From JAOUEA01 sp963810915 (lineage in GTDB: Bacteria; Actinomycetota; UBA4738; HRBIN12): a DNA stretch of 64,000 bases. How positions within the stretch are numbered: position 1 is the stretch's first letter; each line of letters begins with the position of its first letter. The notes under the pieces were generated by a model. It had not been told where the DNA came from, ran no database searches, and saw only the letters and a list, made by a program, of their open reading frames with translations. The DNA is taken from the NCBI GenBank assembly GCA_963810915.1, contig CAWEPH010000001.1:620001-684000 (forward strand). The letters are read 5' to 3'. The translations under genes and the position numbers were made by a program. This document shows, piece by piece, positions 37,277 to 46,216 of the stretch.

Positions 37277-38078
37277 CTAGCCGCGCTCCTCGATCACGGC
37301 AGCAACGGCGGCCGCCACCTCGTCCTCGGGGACCTCCGCCGAGCCGTCCGCCGTGACGGTCAGCACGGTCGGATAGATCTTCCGGTAGACGTCGGGCCCT
37401 CCGGTGGCCACGTCTTCCTCGGAGGCGTCCAGCAGCGCCTCTACGGTGACGCGCAGGGCCGCCTCGCGTGGCAGGCCCGGCTTCCATCGCTTCTTCAGGG
37501 AGTTCTTCGCAGGCGCGCTCCCCGAGCCGGTCGACTGGTAGTCGTCCTCCTCCCATCGGCCGCCCGTGGCGTCGTAGTAGAAGATCCGCCCCTCGCCTCG
37601 GCGCGCGTCGTAGCCACCGAACAGCGGCACCACCGCGAGCCCCTGCATCGCCAAGGGGAAGTTCTCGCGGATCAGCTGCGCGAGTCGGTTCGCCTTGCCT
37701 TCGAGCGAGAGACGGTCCCCCGTGAGCTTCTCGTAGTGCTCGAGCTCGAGCTGGAACAGCTTCACCATCTCGACGGCCATGCCGGCGACGCCCGCGATGG
37801 CGATCGCGCTGTAGTCGTCGGCGGCGAACACCTTCCGGATGCGGTCGTCCGCCACGGCGTACCCGGCCGTGGCCCGTCGGTCGCCCGCGACCACGATCCC
37901 GTCGGCGTACTTGAGTCCGAGGACCGTGGTCCCGTGCGGGACCTGCATCGCCGCCTCGGCGGTGACGCCCTGGATCGCGCGGCAGCTGATCCGGACGTTC
38001 GCGCCGGAGCAGGTCGACGAACGACGGGTTCGCGCCGAACGCGCCGCCCGCGAGCGGCAGATCCAACCGATCGGTCAC
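37277..38078 (-). CDS. prcB: Proteasome beta subunit, one frameshift in the propeptide
   Basis: The catalytic subunit. It carries a propeptide of about 50 residues and then HGTTVLGLKYADGIVVAGDR, where the first Thr after Gly is the N-terminal nucleophile after self-processing; Asp and Lys (VAGDRRAT) partners follow. An extra base near 38017 in the propeptide shifts the frame; removing it gives NVRISCRAIQGVTAEAAMQV. The GTG at 38078 overlaps the pup stop. The corrected length is about 266 residues. Confidence 0.94.
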
Positions 38079-38278
38079 TCCCCACCCTTCTGGACGTAGC
38101 TCTTCACGAACTCCTCGGCGTTCTCCTCCAGCACGGAGTCGATCTCGTCGAGGATGTCGTCCATCTCCTCCTTCAGCTCGGAGGCCTTGGACGTCGAGGA
38201 GACCTGGCCGGCGTCGGCGTCGTCGCCGCCGCCGCCGCTCTTCTTCTGGATCTTCTTCTGTTCCTGTTCCTGCGGCAC
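38075..38278 (-). CDS. pup: Prokaryotic ubiquitin-like protein Pup
   Basis: A 67-residue, largely disordered protein. The C-terminal half has the helical Mpa-binding segment (ELKEEMDDILDEIDSVLEEN) and ends FVKSYVQKGGE. The last residue is already glutamate, so no deamidation by Dop is required before ligation, in contrast to Pup-GGQ of mycobacteria. The N-terminus MPQEQEQKKIQKK is lysine-rich. Dop, upstream, would act mainly as depupylase (inference from this C-terminus). Confidence 0.96.
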   Translation of the reverse strand: MPQEQEQKKIQKKSGGGGDDADAGQVSSTSKASELKEEMDDILDEIDSVLEENAEEFVKSYVQKGGE

Positions 38279-38331
38279 GGGGTGGCTCCTTTCCGTGGGG
38301 CCATCCTAACGATGGTCGGAGGTCAGATCGG

Positions 38332-39818
38332 TCAACCCTGGAGACGCCGCACGAGCTCCGCGGCGTCCTCCGCCTGGGCGAGCAGGTCCTCGACGTGCTG
38401 CTTGGTACCGCGCAGGGGCTCGCGCATCGGGATCCGCTGCAGGGCGTCGGCCCCGGTGTCCACGATGAGCGAGTCCCAGGAGGCGGCCGCGATCGCGTCG
38501 GGGTAGCGGGAGATGCAACGTCCGCGGAAGTACGCGCGCGTGTCCACCGGAGGCTCGCTGATGGCGGTCTCCACCTCCTCGTCCGAGCAGAGGCGCTCCA
38601 CCTTCCCCGAGGCCTCCAGCCGGTAGTACAGCCCACGGTCGCGGCGTACATCGTGGTACTGCAGGTCGATCGCGCGGAGCTTCGCGTCGTTCCACTCCAG
38701 ACCGTCGCGCTCGCGGTACGCCGTGGCGAGGCGGTACTTGGCCACCCAGTCGAGCTCGCGCGTGGAGCGAGAAGGGATCCGTCTCGAGCGTGTTCAGGAC
38801 GGACTCCCACCGCTCGATGCACCTCGCGATTCTCCGCCGTGTCGTCCTCGCGCTCCACGAACTTGCGGGCGTGCTCGAAGTACTCCCACTGGAGCTGGAT
38901 GGCGTTGAGACGCCTGCCGTCCGCGAGCGGGATCTCCGTCGTGAGGGTGAGATCGCGCGAGACGTCGTGGAGCGATTGCACCGGGCTCTGCAGCGTGAGA
39001 TCGGGCAGGACGGCGTCCTCGATCATCTTCAGCACGATCGCGGTGGTCCCGAGCTTGAGGAAGGTGGCCACCTCGCACATGTTGGCGTCGCCCACGATCA
39101 CGTGGAGGCGCCGGTACTTCTCGGGGTCGGCGTGCGGCTCGTCGCGCGTGTTGATGATGGGACGCTTGAGCGTGGTCTCGAGGCCCACCTCGGTCTCGAA
39201 GAAGTCGGCGCGCTGCGTGAGCTGGTAGATGGCGCGGCCCCGCTCGTCCCAGGCAGCCTCCGCCCCCACCTTGCCGGCCCCGGTGAACACGATGCGCGAG
39301 ACGAAGAACGGCGTGAGGTCGCGCACGATGTCGGAGAAGGGCGTGGCGCGGTCCACCAGGTAGTTCTCGTGCGTCCCGTAGGAGTTGCCCTTGCCGTCCG
39401 TGTTGTTCTTGTAGATCGAGAGTTTCGGGGCACTCGGGATGGTGTTCAGGACCTCGTCCAGCGAACGCTCGAGGATCCGTTCCCCGGCCTTGTCGTGGAT
39501 CACGAGCGCGCGGGGCGTGATGCACTCAGGCGTGGAGTACTCCGGGTGCGCGTGGTCGACGTAGTAGCGGGCGCCATTCGGCAGGATCACGTTCGCGAGT
39601 CCCAGGTCCTCGTCGGTCCCCTCGCGCGCCGGCACCGGCTCGAAGCCCCGGGCGTCGCGCAGGGGGGATTCCTGCTCGTAGTCCCACCGGATGCGTCGGA
39701 GCGACCCGGCGTACGTCGAGATCAGCAGGGAGGAGCTGAGGACCGGGTTGAAGTCGGGTGCACCGGCCGCCGCGATCCCGTACTCCGTCTCGGTGCCGAA
39801 GACCTTGGGGATGGCCAT
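38332..39818 (-). CDS. dop: Depupylase/deamidase Dop, two frameshifts
   Basis: Dop is the PafA paralogue that removes Pup. The N-terminus MAIPKVFGTETEYGIAAAGA, then an insertion region around SLLISTYAGSLRRIRWDYEQ (the Dop-loop position), LANVILPNGARYYVDHAHPE, NNTDGKGNSYGTHENYLV, INTRDEPHAD and VIVGDANMCEVATFLK are seen; the C-terminal part reads LDWVAKYRLATAYRERDGLE. Two extra bases, near 38823 and 38777, break the frame; removing both gives VIERWESVLNTLETDPFSLT. About 495 residues. Intact catalytic blocks. Confidence 0.94.
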
Positions 39819-39827
39819 CCGGCCACC

Positions 39828-41570
39828 TTACAGGTACTGGCCGGCGTTAACGCGCTCGACCTGGCGGCCGTCGCCGTCGTGGCCGAGGAGCGTCCGGACG
39901 TACACGATGCGCTCACCCTTCTTGCCCGAGATCCGCGCCCAGTCGTCCGGGTTGGTGGTGTTGGGCAGATCCTCGTTCTCCTTGAACTCATCCCGGATGG
40001 CCGTGAGCATGTCCTCGGTCTTGATGCCCTTCTCACCCTTGGAGAGGAAGCGCTTGATGGCATCCTTCTTCGCGCGGCGGACGATGTTCTCGATCATGGC
40101 GCCCGAGTTGAAGTCCTTGAAGTAGAGGATCTCCTTGTCTCCGGACGCGTACGTGACCTCGAGGAATCGGTTGCGGTCACTGGGCTCGTACATCTGCTCG
40201 ACCGTCTTCTCGATCATGCGGAAGCACGCTTGCTGCGAATCGCCGCCGTAGCGGGAAACCTCGTCGGGGTGGATGGGCACGACCGGGTGCAGGTACTTGG
40301 CCATGATGCTCTTGGCCTGGTCCGCGTCGGGCCGCTCGATCTTGATCTTCACGTCGAGCCGCCCAGGTCGCAGGATGGCGGGGTCGATCAGATCCTCGCG
40401 GTTCGAGGCCCCGATGACCACGACGTTCTTGAGGGTCTCGACCCCGTCCAGCTCCGAGAGCAGCTGCGGGACGATCGTCGATTCCACGTCCGAGGAGATG
40501 CCGGTGCCCCGGGTGCGGAAGATAGAGTCCATCTCGTCGAAGAAGACGATGACCGGGAGGCCCTCCTCCGAACGCTCCTTGGCGCGGATGAAGATCTCGC
40601 GGATCTGCCGCTCCGTCTCGCCCACGTACTTGTTGAGCAGCTCTGGACCCTTGACGTTGAGGAAGTAGCTGCGTGCGTCTTCACGGCCCGTGCGCTCGCG
40701 CACCTTGTCGGCGAGCGACTTGGCCACGGCCTTGGCGATCAGCGTCTTGCCGCATCCCGGCGGCCCGTAGAGCAGGACGCCCTTGGGGGGCTCCAGCTCG
40801 TGCTCGTGGAAGAGCTCGGCATAGAGGAAGGGCAGCTCCACCGCGTCGCGGATGGCGTCGATCTGGGACTCGAGACCGCCGATGTCCTCATAGCTGACGT
40901 CGGGGATCTCCTCCAGGACGAGCTCCTCGACCTCCTCTTTGGGCAGGATCTCGGTGGCCACGTTGGCGCGTCCGTCGAACAGGACGTTGTCCCCCACCCG
41001 CGGCGGGGCATCCAGGAGGTTCCCCGCGATGTGCGCGACGTACTCCTCGTCGCCGCGGCCGACGACGACCACGCGGTCGTCGCCGAGGCGATCCTTGACC
41101 TTCACGACCTCACCCGCGCGATCGGGCTCGAGGACCTCGACCACGTTCAGCGACTCGTTCAGCACGACCTGCACGCCGGGACGGAACCGGCGCTCGTCGA
41201 GATCGGGGGCGGGCATCACGCGCATCTTGCGACCCGCCGTGAAGACATCGAGCGATCCGTCGTCGTTGGAACGCAGGTAGATGCCGAAGGACGCCGGCGG
41301 CTGCGAGAGCTTCTCGACCTCCTCGACCAGGGATTCGATCTTGTCGCGCTCGGCGCGAAGCGCGTCGGCCAGCTTCTGGTTCTGGCCCATGGCCCGGCTG
41401 AGCTGCTCCCGGGTCTCCACGAGCTTCTCCTCGAGGATGGAGACCTGCCGGGGAGCGTTGGTGAGACGCCGACGCAGGAGGCCGACCTCCTCCTCCAGGA
41501 ACTTCACCTGGGTCTGGAGCTCGTGCACCTGCTTCTCGTACCGCTCGACATCTTCGTGGTGGTTCGCCAT
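39828..41570 (-). CDS. arc: Proteasome-associated AAA+ ATPase (Mpa/ARC)
   Basis: A 580-residue ring ATPase. The N-terminal coiled coil (about 5-75, HELQTQVKFLEEEVGLLRRR) binds Pup, two OB-fold domains follow (about 90-240), and the AAA+ module has Walker A YGPPGCGKTLIAKAVA, Walker B VIVFFDEMDSIF and the NREDLIDPAILRPGR arginine-finger region. The C-terminus ends GQYL, with the penultimate tyrosine that docks in the alpha ring of the proteasome. It is intact, ten bases upstream of dop. Confidence 0.96.
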   Translation of the reverse strand: MANHHEDVERYEKQVHELQTQVKFLEEEVGLLRRRLTNAPRQVSILEEKLVETREQLSRAMGQNQKLADALRAERDKIESLVEEVEKLSQPPASFGIYLRSNDDGSLDVFTAGRKMRVMPAPDLDERRFRPGVQVVLNESLNVVEVLEPDRAGEVVKVKDRLGDDRVVVVGRGDEEYVAHIAGNLLDAPPRVGDNVLFDGRANVATEILPKEEVEELVLEEIPDVSYEDIGGLESQIDAIRDAVELPFLYAELFHEHELEPPKGVLLYGPPGCGKTLIAKAVAKSLADKVRERTGREDARSYFLNVKGPELLNKYVGETERQIREIFIRAKERSEEGLPVIVFFDEMDSIFRTRGTGISSDVESTIVPQLLSELDGVETLKNVVVIGASNREDLIDPAILRPGRLDVKIKIERPDADQAKSIMAKYLHPVVPIHPDEVSRYGGDSQQACFRMIEKTVEQMYEPSDRNRFLEVTYASGDKEILYFKDFNSGAMIENIVRRAKKDAIKRFLSKGEKGIKTEDMLTAIRDEFKENEDLPNTTNPDDWARISGKKGERIVYVRTLLGHDGDGRQVERVNAGQYL

Positions 41571-41723
41571 CCGGTCTCACCTCCGGCGTGGAGCGCTGAG
41601 TATACGGCCGCTCACACGCCCAACCGTGGAGGCTGGAGCGGCTCTCTATCTACTGGTTTACGGCATCCGCAGCCGAACGGCTTAGGCCTGATTTCAGGTA
41701 TGTCCTGTGGGCGCCCGTTCAGG

Positions 41724-42512
41724 CTACGCGCCGGCCCCGACACGCCGCCCCACGGTGAGGAAGCCCGTGTGGCCCTGCATGCGGTGATCCGGACGCACGC
41801 TTCGCTCGGTGACGTGCCATCCGCGCTTCAAGGTCTCGAACGTCTCGATATGCAGGAACCCGTTGGGCTGCAACGCCGATACGAACTGCTGGATCTGGAT
41901 CGTGGTGGGGAGGTAGGCGCACACGATGCCGCCGGGCTCCAGCACTTCGGCGAGCGCCGGCAGGGGTCCCCATGGCTCGGGCATGTCGAGCACCGCCCGG
42001 TCGAACCGCTCCCCGGTCCCTCCCACCTCGGAACAATCCCCGCTCCGCAACGCCAGCATGGAGGGCATCTCCCCGAGGAAGGCAACGAGGTTGGCCTCGG
42101 CCTGCGCACGATGCTCCTCGCGCAGTTCGTAGGAGACCACGCGACCCTCGGCTCCGACGGCGCGGCAGAGCGCGATCGTGAGGGCCCCCGACCCGGTCCC
42201 GGCCTCCAGGACGCGAGCGCCCGGGAAGACGTCGGCGTAGGTCACGATCGTGCCGAGGTCCTTCGGATAGATCACCTGGGCGCCGCGAGGCATCTTCAAC
42301 ACGAAGTCGGCGAAGCGCGGACGGAACGCCGTGAGGACCATCCCTTTCGACGTCGTGACCCGCGTGCCCTCGTCGGCGCCGATGAGGTCGGCGTGTGCGA
42401 GCGTGCCGGAATGCGTGTGGTAGGTCGCTCCGTCGTCCAGCCTCACGAGGTACGTGCGATCCCGCTGGTCCACCAGCAGCACCCGCTCCCCCGCGCGGAA
42501 CGCCCCCGTCAC
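41724..42512 (-). CDS. trmI: tRNA (adenine-58-N1)-methyltransferase TrmI
   Basis: A 262-residue SAM-dependent methyltransferase. The N-terminal beta-domain is followed by the SAM site VLEAGTGSGALTIALCRAVG (about 99-118), VVSYELREEHRAQAEANL, the motif DRAVLDMPEPWG and the C-terminal GWHVTERSVRPDHRMQGHTG. It makes m1A58 in the T-loop of tRNAs. In mycobacteria the same gene is close to mpa and dop. Its ATG overlaps the stop of the upstream thiolation gene; 153 bases separate its end from the arc start. Confidence 0.93.
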   Translation of the reverse strand: MTGAFRAGERVLLVDQRDRTYLVRLDDGATYHTHSGTLAHADLIGADEGTRVTTSKGMVLTAFRPRFADFVLKMPRGAQVIYPKDLGTIVTYADVFPGARVLEAGTGSGALTIALCRAVGAEGRVVSYELREEHRAQAEANLVAFLGEMPSMLALRSGDCSEVGGTGERFDRAVLDMPEPWGPLPALAEVLEPGGIVCAYLPTTIQIQQFVSALQPNGFLHIETFETLKRGWHVTERSVRPDHRMQGHTGFLTVGRRVGAGA

Positions 42513-43522
42513 CGCGCGACGCCGCCGTAGATCTCGACGGGCAGGACCTCATCGGAGAACTCGTCGGTCGAGGGGCCGTCCGGAGCATCCTCCGCCGGCG
42601 CCCTCGCGGCGGATCCCGCCTCCAGCCGCTTCCCCAGGATCTGGGCCCGGGCCCGGCAGAAGGCGCAGAACCGTCCGGTTGTGGGCTGCCCGCAGCGCGC
42701 GCACGGTTCGAGCTTCGCCTCGTCGGCGTGGACGAACAGCGGCATGCCCCGATCGAGATACCCCAGGAAGAACTGCGTCTTCGCGCCGGGCGAGGCGGCC
42801 TCGAGCGCGTTCATCGCCTCCTTGTAGCGGAGCTGGCTGTTGCCCGCCACGAGCGGACACTCCTCCACGACGTAGTCGATCCCGCGCAGGAAGGCGTACG
42901 CGGCGGTCTCCAGCTCGCTCAGCCGGTGCAGCGGCTTCACCTTCTTCACCAACCCGTCCTCCCCGGGCAAGACCGGCGATTGGCGTGCGATGAACTCGAC
43001 GTTCCACCGGAGCGTGTTCCCGAGCAGCGTCGCGGCCTCGTCGTCGAGGTTGTGTCCCGTCGCGACCACGTCGAACCCGCCCTCGAGCGCCGCACGATTG
43101 AACACGTAGCGCTTGGAGAGCCCGCAGACCGCGCAGTTCGAACGTGCGCCGCGGGCCCCGGCGGTCGGGATGTCGAAGCCGTGCTCTCGAGCGAGATCGA
43201 CCTCGATCAGCTCCGCGCCGCGCGCCGCCGCGAACGCGCGGGCGACCGCGCCCGAGCGGTCCGAGTAGTCACCGATCCCGAGGCCGAGGTAGAGGCCCGA
43301 CGCCCGGTAGCCCAGGTCGAGCAGCAGATCCCAGAGCGCGAGGGAATCCTTGCCGCCCGAGACCGCGACCAGGATCCGATCCCCCGGCTCGAACATCGCG
43401 AACCGGCGCACCGCCTTGCGCACCTGCTCCCGCACCACATGCACGAAGCAGTCCCTGCAATAGGAGCTGTTGTGTCGACGGATCTCGATCACCGCAGGCG
43501 CCCTGCACCGACGGCATTTCAC
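42509..43522 (-). CDS. tRNA 2-thiolation PP-loop ATPase (TtuA/NcsA-like)
   Basis: A 337-residue protein with an N-terminal zinc site (KCRRCRAPAV, then YCRDCF), the PP-loop ILVAVSGGKDSLALWDLL (about 48-65), the catalytic-cysteine segment RSNCAVCGLSKRY, the block GHNLDDEAATLLGN, and a C-terminal zinc ribbon (CARCGQPTTGRFCAFC). This domain order is that of TtuA/NcsA/CTU1, which put sulfur on tRNA uridines with a ubiquitin-like sulfur carrier. The next gene upstream encodes such a carrier, and the stop/start overlap (GTGA) supports joint action. The target uridine is not known from sequence. Confidence 0.9.
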   Translation of the reverse strand: MKCRRCRAPAVIEIRRHNSSYCRDCFVHVVREQVRKAVRRFAMFEPGDRILVAVSGGKDSLALWDLLLDLGYRASGLYLGLGIGDYSDRSGAVARAFAAARGAELIEVDLAREHGFDIPTAGARGARSNCAVCGLSKRYVFNRAALEGGFDVVATGHNLDDEAATLLGNTLRWNVEFIARQSPVLPGEDGLVKKVKPLHRLSELETAAYAFLRGIDYVVEECPLVAGNSQLRYKEAMNALEAASPGAKTQFFLGYLDRGMPLFVHADEAKLEPCARCGQPTTGRFCAFCRARAQILGKRLEAGSAARAPAEDAPDGPSTDEFSDEVLPVEIYGGVAR

Positions 43523-43722
43523 GGCCGCGCGCCTCCGGAGATCACCGGGCGGATCTCCAGCTCGTCGTGCTCCCCCACCCGATCCTCGCGGGTGACGAGC
43601 TGGCCGGCGCGGATCACCAGCACGGTGTCGGGCACCACAGCGAGCTCGGTGAGGACGGAGGCGACGGTCCGGTTCCCGGCTACCTCGAGCTCGCGGTCCG
43701 GGTTGCGCATCCTGACCTTCAT
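43519..43722 (-). CDS. ThiS/MoaD-like ubiquitin-fold sulfur carrier, with residues after GG
   Basis: A 67-residue beta-grasp protein: MKVRMRNPDRELEVAGNRTV, central VVPDTVLVIRAGQLV and the end HDELEIRPVISGGARP. By size, motif and its gene overlap with the PP-loop ATPase, it should be the sulfur donor (TtuB-like). Active carriers end in Gly-Gly, which is adenylated and thiocarboxylated; here three residues (Ala-Arg-Pro) follow the GG. Either a protease matures it or an indel hides a stop. It ends at the GTG of the partner. Confidence 0.85.
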   Translation of the reverse strand: MKVRMRNPDRELEVAGNRTVASVLTELAVVPDTVLVIRAGQLVTREDRVGEHDELEIRPVISGGARP

Positions 43723-43773
43723 CGCCCCAGGCTAACCCACCCGCTCTCGGGCGCGCCGTGTGCGCACATGGAA

Positions 43774-43812
43774 GCGGCGCCCGGGTCGCGTTGCGAACGA
43801 CCCGGGCGCCGC
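43774..43812 (-). terminator. 15-bp perfect hairpin downstream of the HtrA-like gene
   Basis: GCGGCGCCCGGGTCG (43774-43788) pairs exactly with 43798-43812 around a nine-base loop. It lies 24 bases beyond the stop of the protease gene and before the sulfur-carrier start. There is no real T-run, as is common for actinobacterial terminators. Confidence 0.65.
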
Positions 43813-43835
43813 CGTCCCGCGCGGGAGTCCCTCGG

Positions 43836-44942
43836 TTACGGCAAGGTCACGGGAAGCGGCCGGGAGCCGAGCGTCACGTCGATCGACCGCTTGGCACCGT
43901 CCTTGCCGACGATCTCCACCGGGACCGTCTGGCCCGGCTTCAGGCCACCCAGGATCGAGCCCAGGTCGTCGGCGCTCGAGACGGTCTTCCCGTCGACGGT
44001 GACGATGACGTCGCCCTGGCCGATCCCCGCGGACGCGGCGGGCCCGTCGGTCGTGGTCCCCACCACGTAGGCCCCGGTGTCCGTGCTCAGCTGGAACTGC
44101 GCCGCCATCGCACCGTTCACCGTCTGGGTCGACACCCCGAGGTACGCGGTGGGCGCCAGCGGGTCCGACTCGGCCTGGGAGATCGTCTCCTTCACGGAGT
44201 CGATCGCGATCGCGAAGCCGATGTTCTGCGCGCTGTCGTCGCCGGCGGAGTTGATGCCGACCACCTGCCCCGCCATGTCGACGAGCGGACCGCCGGAGTT
44301 GCCGTGGTTGATGGCGGCGTCGGTCTGGATCACGCCGGTGTAGGTGCGGGCGCCGTTCTTGCAGACGGTGCAACCGGGGTCTTGCGCCTGGATCGTGCGA
44401 TCCAGGGCGGAGACGATGCCCGTGGTGACGGTGGGGCCACCCTCCAGGGCGAGCGCGTAGCCGAGGGCCACGACGCGCTGGCCGAGCTGGAGGCTCGCCG
44501 AGGAGCCGAGGTCCACCGTGGGGAGGTTCGTGCCGTCGATCTTGAGCACGGCCAAGTCGTGGAGGCAGTCGCCGCCGATCACGCGGGCGTCGTACTCCTG
44601 CGGCTTCTCGGCCGAGGTCGAAACGGTGATCTTCGACGCGCCCTCCACCACGTGGCAGTTGGTCACGACGACGCCGTCCGAGCGGACGATGAAGCCTGTG
44701 CCGACGCCCTGACCCTGCTGGGCGCCGCCGGTCGGGCTCTGCTGGAAGATGTCCGAGGTGACGTTCACGACGGCCGGCAGCACCCGCTGCACGACGGCCT
44801 CCACGGGCTCCTTGCCGCCCGACAGGGTCGGCTGGGAGAGCGGGGCGGCGTTGCCGGGCGACGGATCGGACGAGCCGAGACGCACCGAGCAGGCGGTGGC
44901 GAGCACCGCGAGCAGCACGGCCGGGATCAGGAGCTTGCGCAT
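43836..44942 (-). CDS. HtrA/DegP-like serine protease lipoprotein with PDZ domain
   Basis: A 368-residue protein. A lipoprotein signal (residues 1-18, ending LATAC) would anchor it to the outer face of the membrane. The trypsin-like domain has the catalytic His in VVTNCHVVEGA, Asp in CLHDLAVLKID and Ser in INHGNSGGPLVD; a C-terminal PDZ domain follows (SAGIGQGDVIVTVDGKTVSS). A cysteine-containing insert (DPGCTVCKNGA) in the protease domain may form a disulfide. Role: extracytoplasmic protein quality control, by family. Intact; its terminator follows. Confidence 0.93.
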   Translation of the reverse strand: MRKLLIPAVLLAVLATACSVRLGSSDPSPGNAAPLSQPTLSGGKEPVEAVVQRVLPAVVNVTSDIFQQSPTGGAQQGQGVGTGFIVRSDGVVVTNCHVVEGASKITVSTSAEKPQEYDARVIGGDCLHDLAVLKIDGTNLPTVDLGSSASLQLGQRVVALGYALALEGGPTVTTGIVSALDRTIQAQDPGCTVCKNGARTYTGVIQTDAAINHGNSGGPLVDMAGQVVGINSAGDDSAQNIGFAIAIDSVKETISQAESDPLAPTAYLGVSTQTVNGAMAAQFQLSTDTGAYVVGTTTDGPAASAGIGQGDVIVTVDGKTVSSADDLGSILGGLKPGQTVPVEIVGKDGAKRSIDVTLGSRPLPVTLP

Positions 44943-45024
44943 GTAGGGACCTCCACGGAAGGGATCGGGTTCTCCCCTGGGATTCGCCCCATGCTACCTG
45001 CGGGTTCGCCGGGCCGGCTGTGAA

Positions 45025-46203
45025 CTACCTGAGAGTTCCGGCCGGACGCTCCTTGCGCGGGTCGACGAACGGGATGGCCGCGGTCGTGCCCACGAGGTGG
45101 ACGCCCTCCTCCGTCTCCACGTCGAGGCGGTTGCCGGGTTCCGCGAGCTCGATCCGGACCCAGACGTAGCCGATGTTCTTCTCGAGCCCCGGCGACCAGA
45201 CCGCATCCGTCATGTGCCCGACCTCGCGTCCTCCCGAGGAGACCGGCCAGTACTCCGACATCTCCGCCCGCAGCTCGTCGCCCTCCAACTCGATGCCCAC
45301 GAGCTTGCGGTCGACCCCGCTGGCCCGCAGTTCCTCGAGGGCTGCCTTGCCGATGTAGTCCTGCGGCTGCTCCTCGACGAGGCGCTCGAGCCCCATCACG
45401 TGGAACGGGGTGTCGCCCAGGCGGATGTCCGAGCCGTAGTTGAAGATCCCTCCCTCGATCCTGCGGGCCTCGCACGGCGCGATCGGGCGGATGTCGAACT
45501 CCTCACCCGCCTCGGCCACGGCGTCCCACAGCTCGTCGCCCCTGGTGCCGTCGAGGAGGTTCACCTCGAAGCCAGGGATCGCGGTCCACCCGGTGCGGCT
45601 GATCACGACCGGGATCCCGCTGATCTCGAAGGACTCGATCCAGTAGTAGCGGACGTCGTAGATGGCGGGGCCGACGAGCTTCTCGAGGGTCTTCGCCGAC
45701 ATCGGCCCCTGTACCTGCATCGGGTGGACGTCGGGCAGGCTCACCTCGGCATCGAGGCCCGAGCTGGCCGCCACGCCGAGCGCGTACAGCCCTGCGTCCG
45801 AATCCGCCAGCTGCATCCACCAGCGGTTCTCATCGACGTGCAGCAGCACCGGGTCGTTCACGATCGATCCGTCCGGCCCGGTGACCAGCATGTACTTGCC
45901 CTGCTTCACGGCGCACTTCGTGAGGTCCCGGCAGGTCAGCATGTCGATCAGGCGGTCGGCATCCGGGCCGCTCACCTCGACCGTGCGCTCGACCCCCACG
46001 TCCCACATCGTGACCCCTCGGTCGAGCGCCCAGTACTCCGTCTCCGGGTCGTCGTAGTAGGCGGGTAGGTACATGTGGTTGTAGATGTCGTAGGACGTGC
46101 ATCCGGCGCGACGCGTCGCGTTGAAGAACGGCGACTGCCGGTACCAGGGACCGAAGTACAGGGTGGCGCTCTTCTCCAGCATCTCCGGGCGTTCGTTGGT
46201 CAT
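45025..46203 (-). CDS. GcvT-like aminomethyltransferase/demethylase (copy 1)
   Basis: A 392-residue stand-alone protein of the GcvT/DmdA fold (tetrahydrofolate-dependent methyl or aminomethyl transfer). Typical blocks: RGVTMWDVGVERTVEVSGPD, LTCRDLTK, MQVQGPMSAKTLEKLVG, VISRTGWTAIPGFEV and CEARRIEGGIFNYGSDI, with a C-terminal barrel domain (IGYVWVRIEL). It is paralogous to the next gene, 13 bases upstream, and both follow a Rieske oxygenase. This suggests demethylation of a methylated compound, with transfer to THF, rather than the glycine cleavage T step. The ATG has AGGAGG. Confidence 0.85.
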   Translation of the reverse strand: MTNERPEMLEKSATLYFGPWYRQSPFFNATRRAGCTSYDIYNHMYLPAYYDDPETEYWALDRGVTMWDVGVERTVEVSGPDADRLIDMLTCRDLTKCAVKQGKYMLVTGPDGSIVNDPVLLHVDENRWWMQLADSDAGLYALGVAASSGLDAEVSLPDVHPMQVQGPMSAKTLEKLVGPAIYDVRYYWIESFEISGIPVVISRTGWTAIPGFEVNLLDGTRGDELWDAVAEAGEEFDIRPIAPCEARRIEGGIFNYGSDIRLGDTPFHVMGLERLVEEQPQDYIGKAALEELRASGVDRKLVGIELEGDELRAEMSEYWPVSSGGREVGHMTDAVWSPGLEKNIGYVWVRIELAEPGNRLDVETEEGVHLVGTTAAIPFVDPRKERPAGTLR

Positions 46204-46216
46204 CTGCGATCCTCCT

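Noticed and set aside
41571..41723. Possible small gene between trmI and arc
   Set aside because: Only 150 bases, with no ribosome site or coding-like codon pattern; it more likely holds the arc promoter, although no clear -10/-35 pair is seen.
38790..42530. A very long open frame (over 1200 codons) on the plus strand, opposite dop and arc
   Set aside because: It is antisense to two well conserved genes. High GC at third positions keeps opposite frames open, and its translation has biased composition with no domain.
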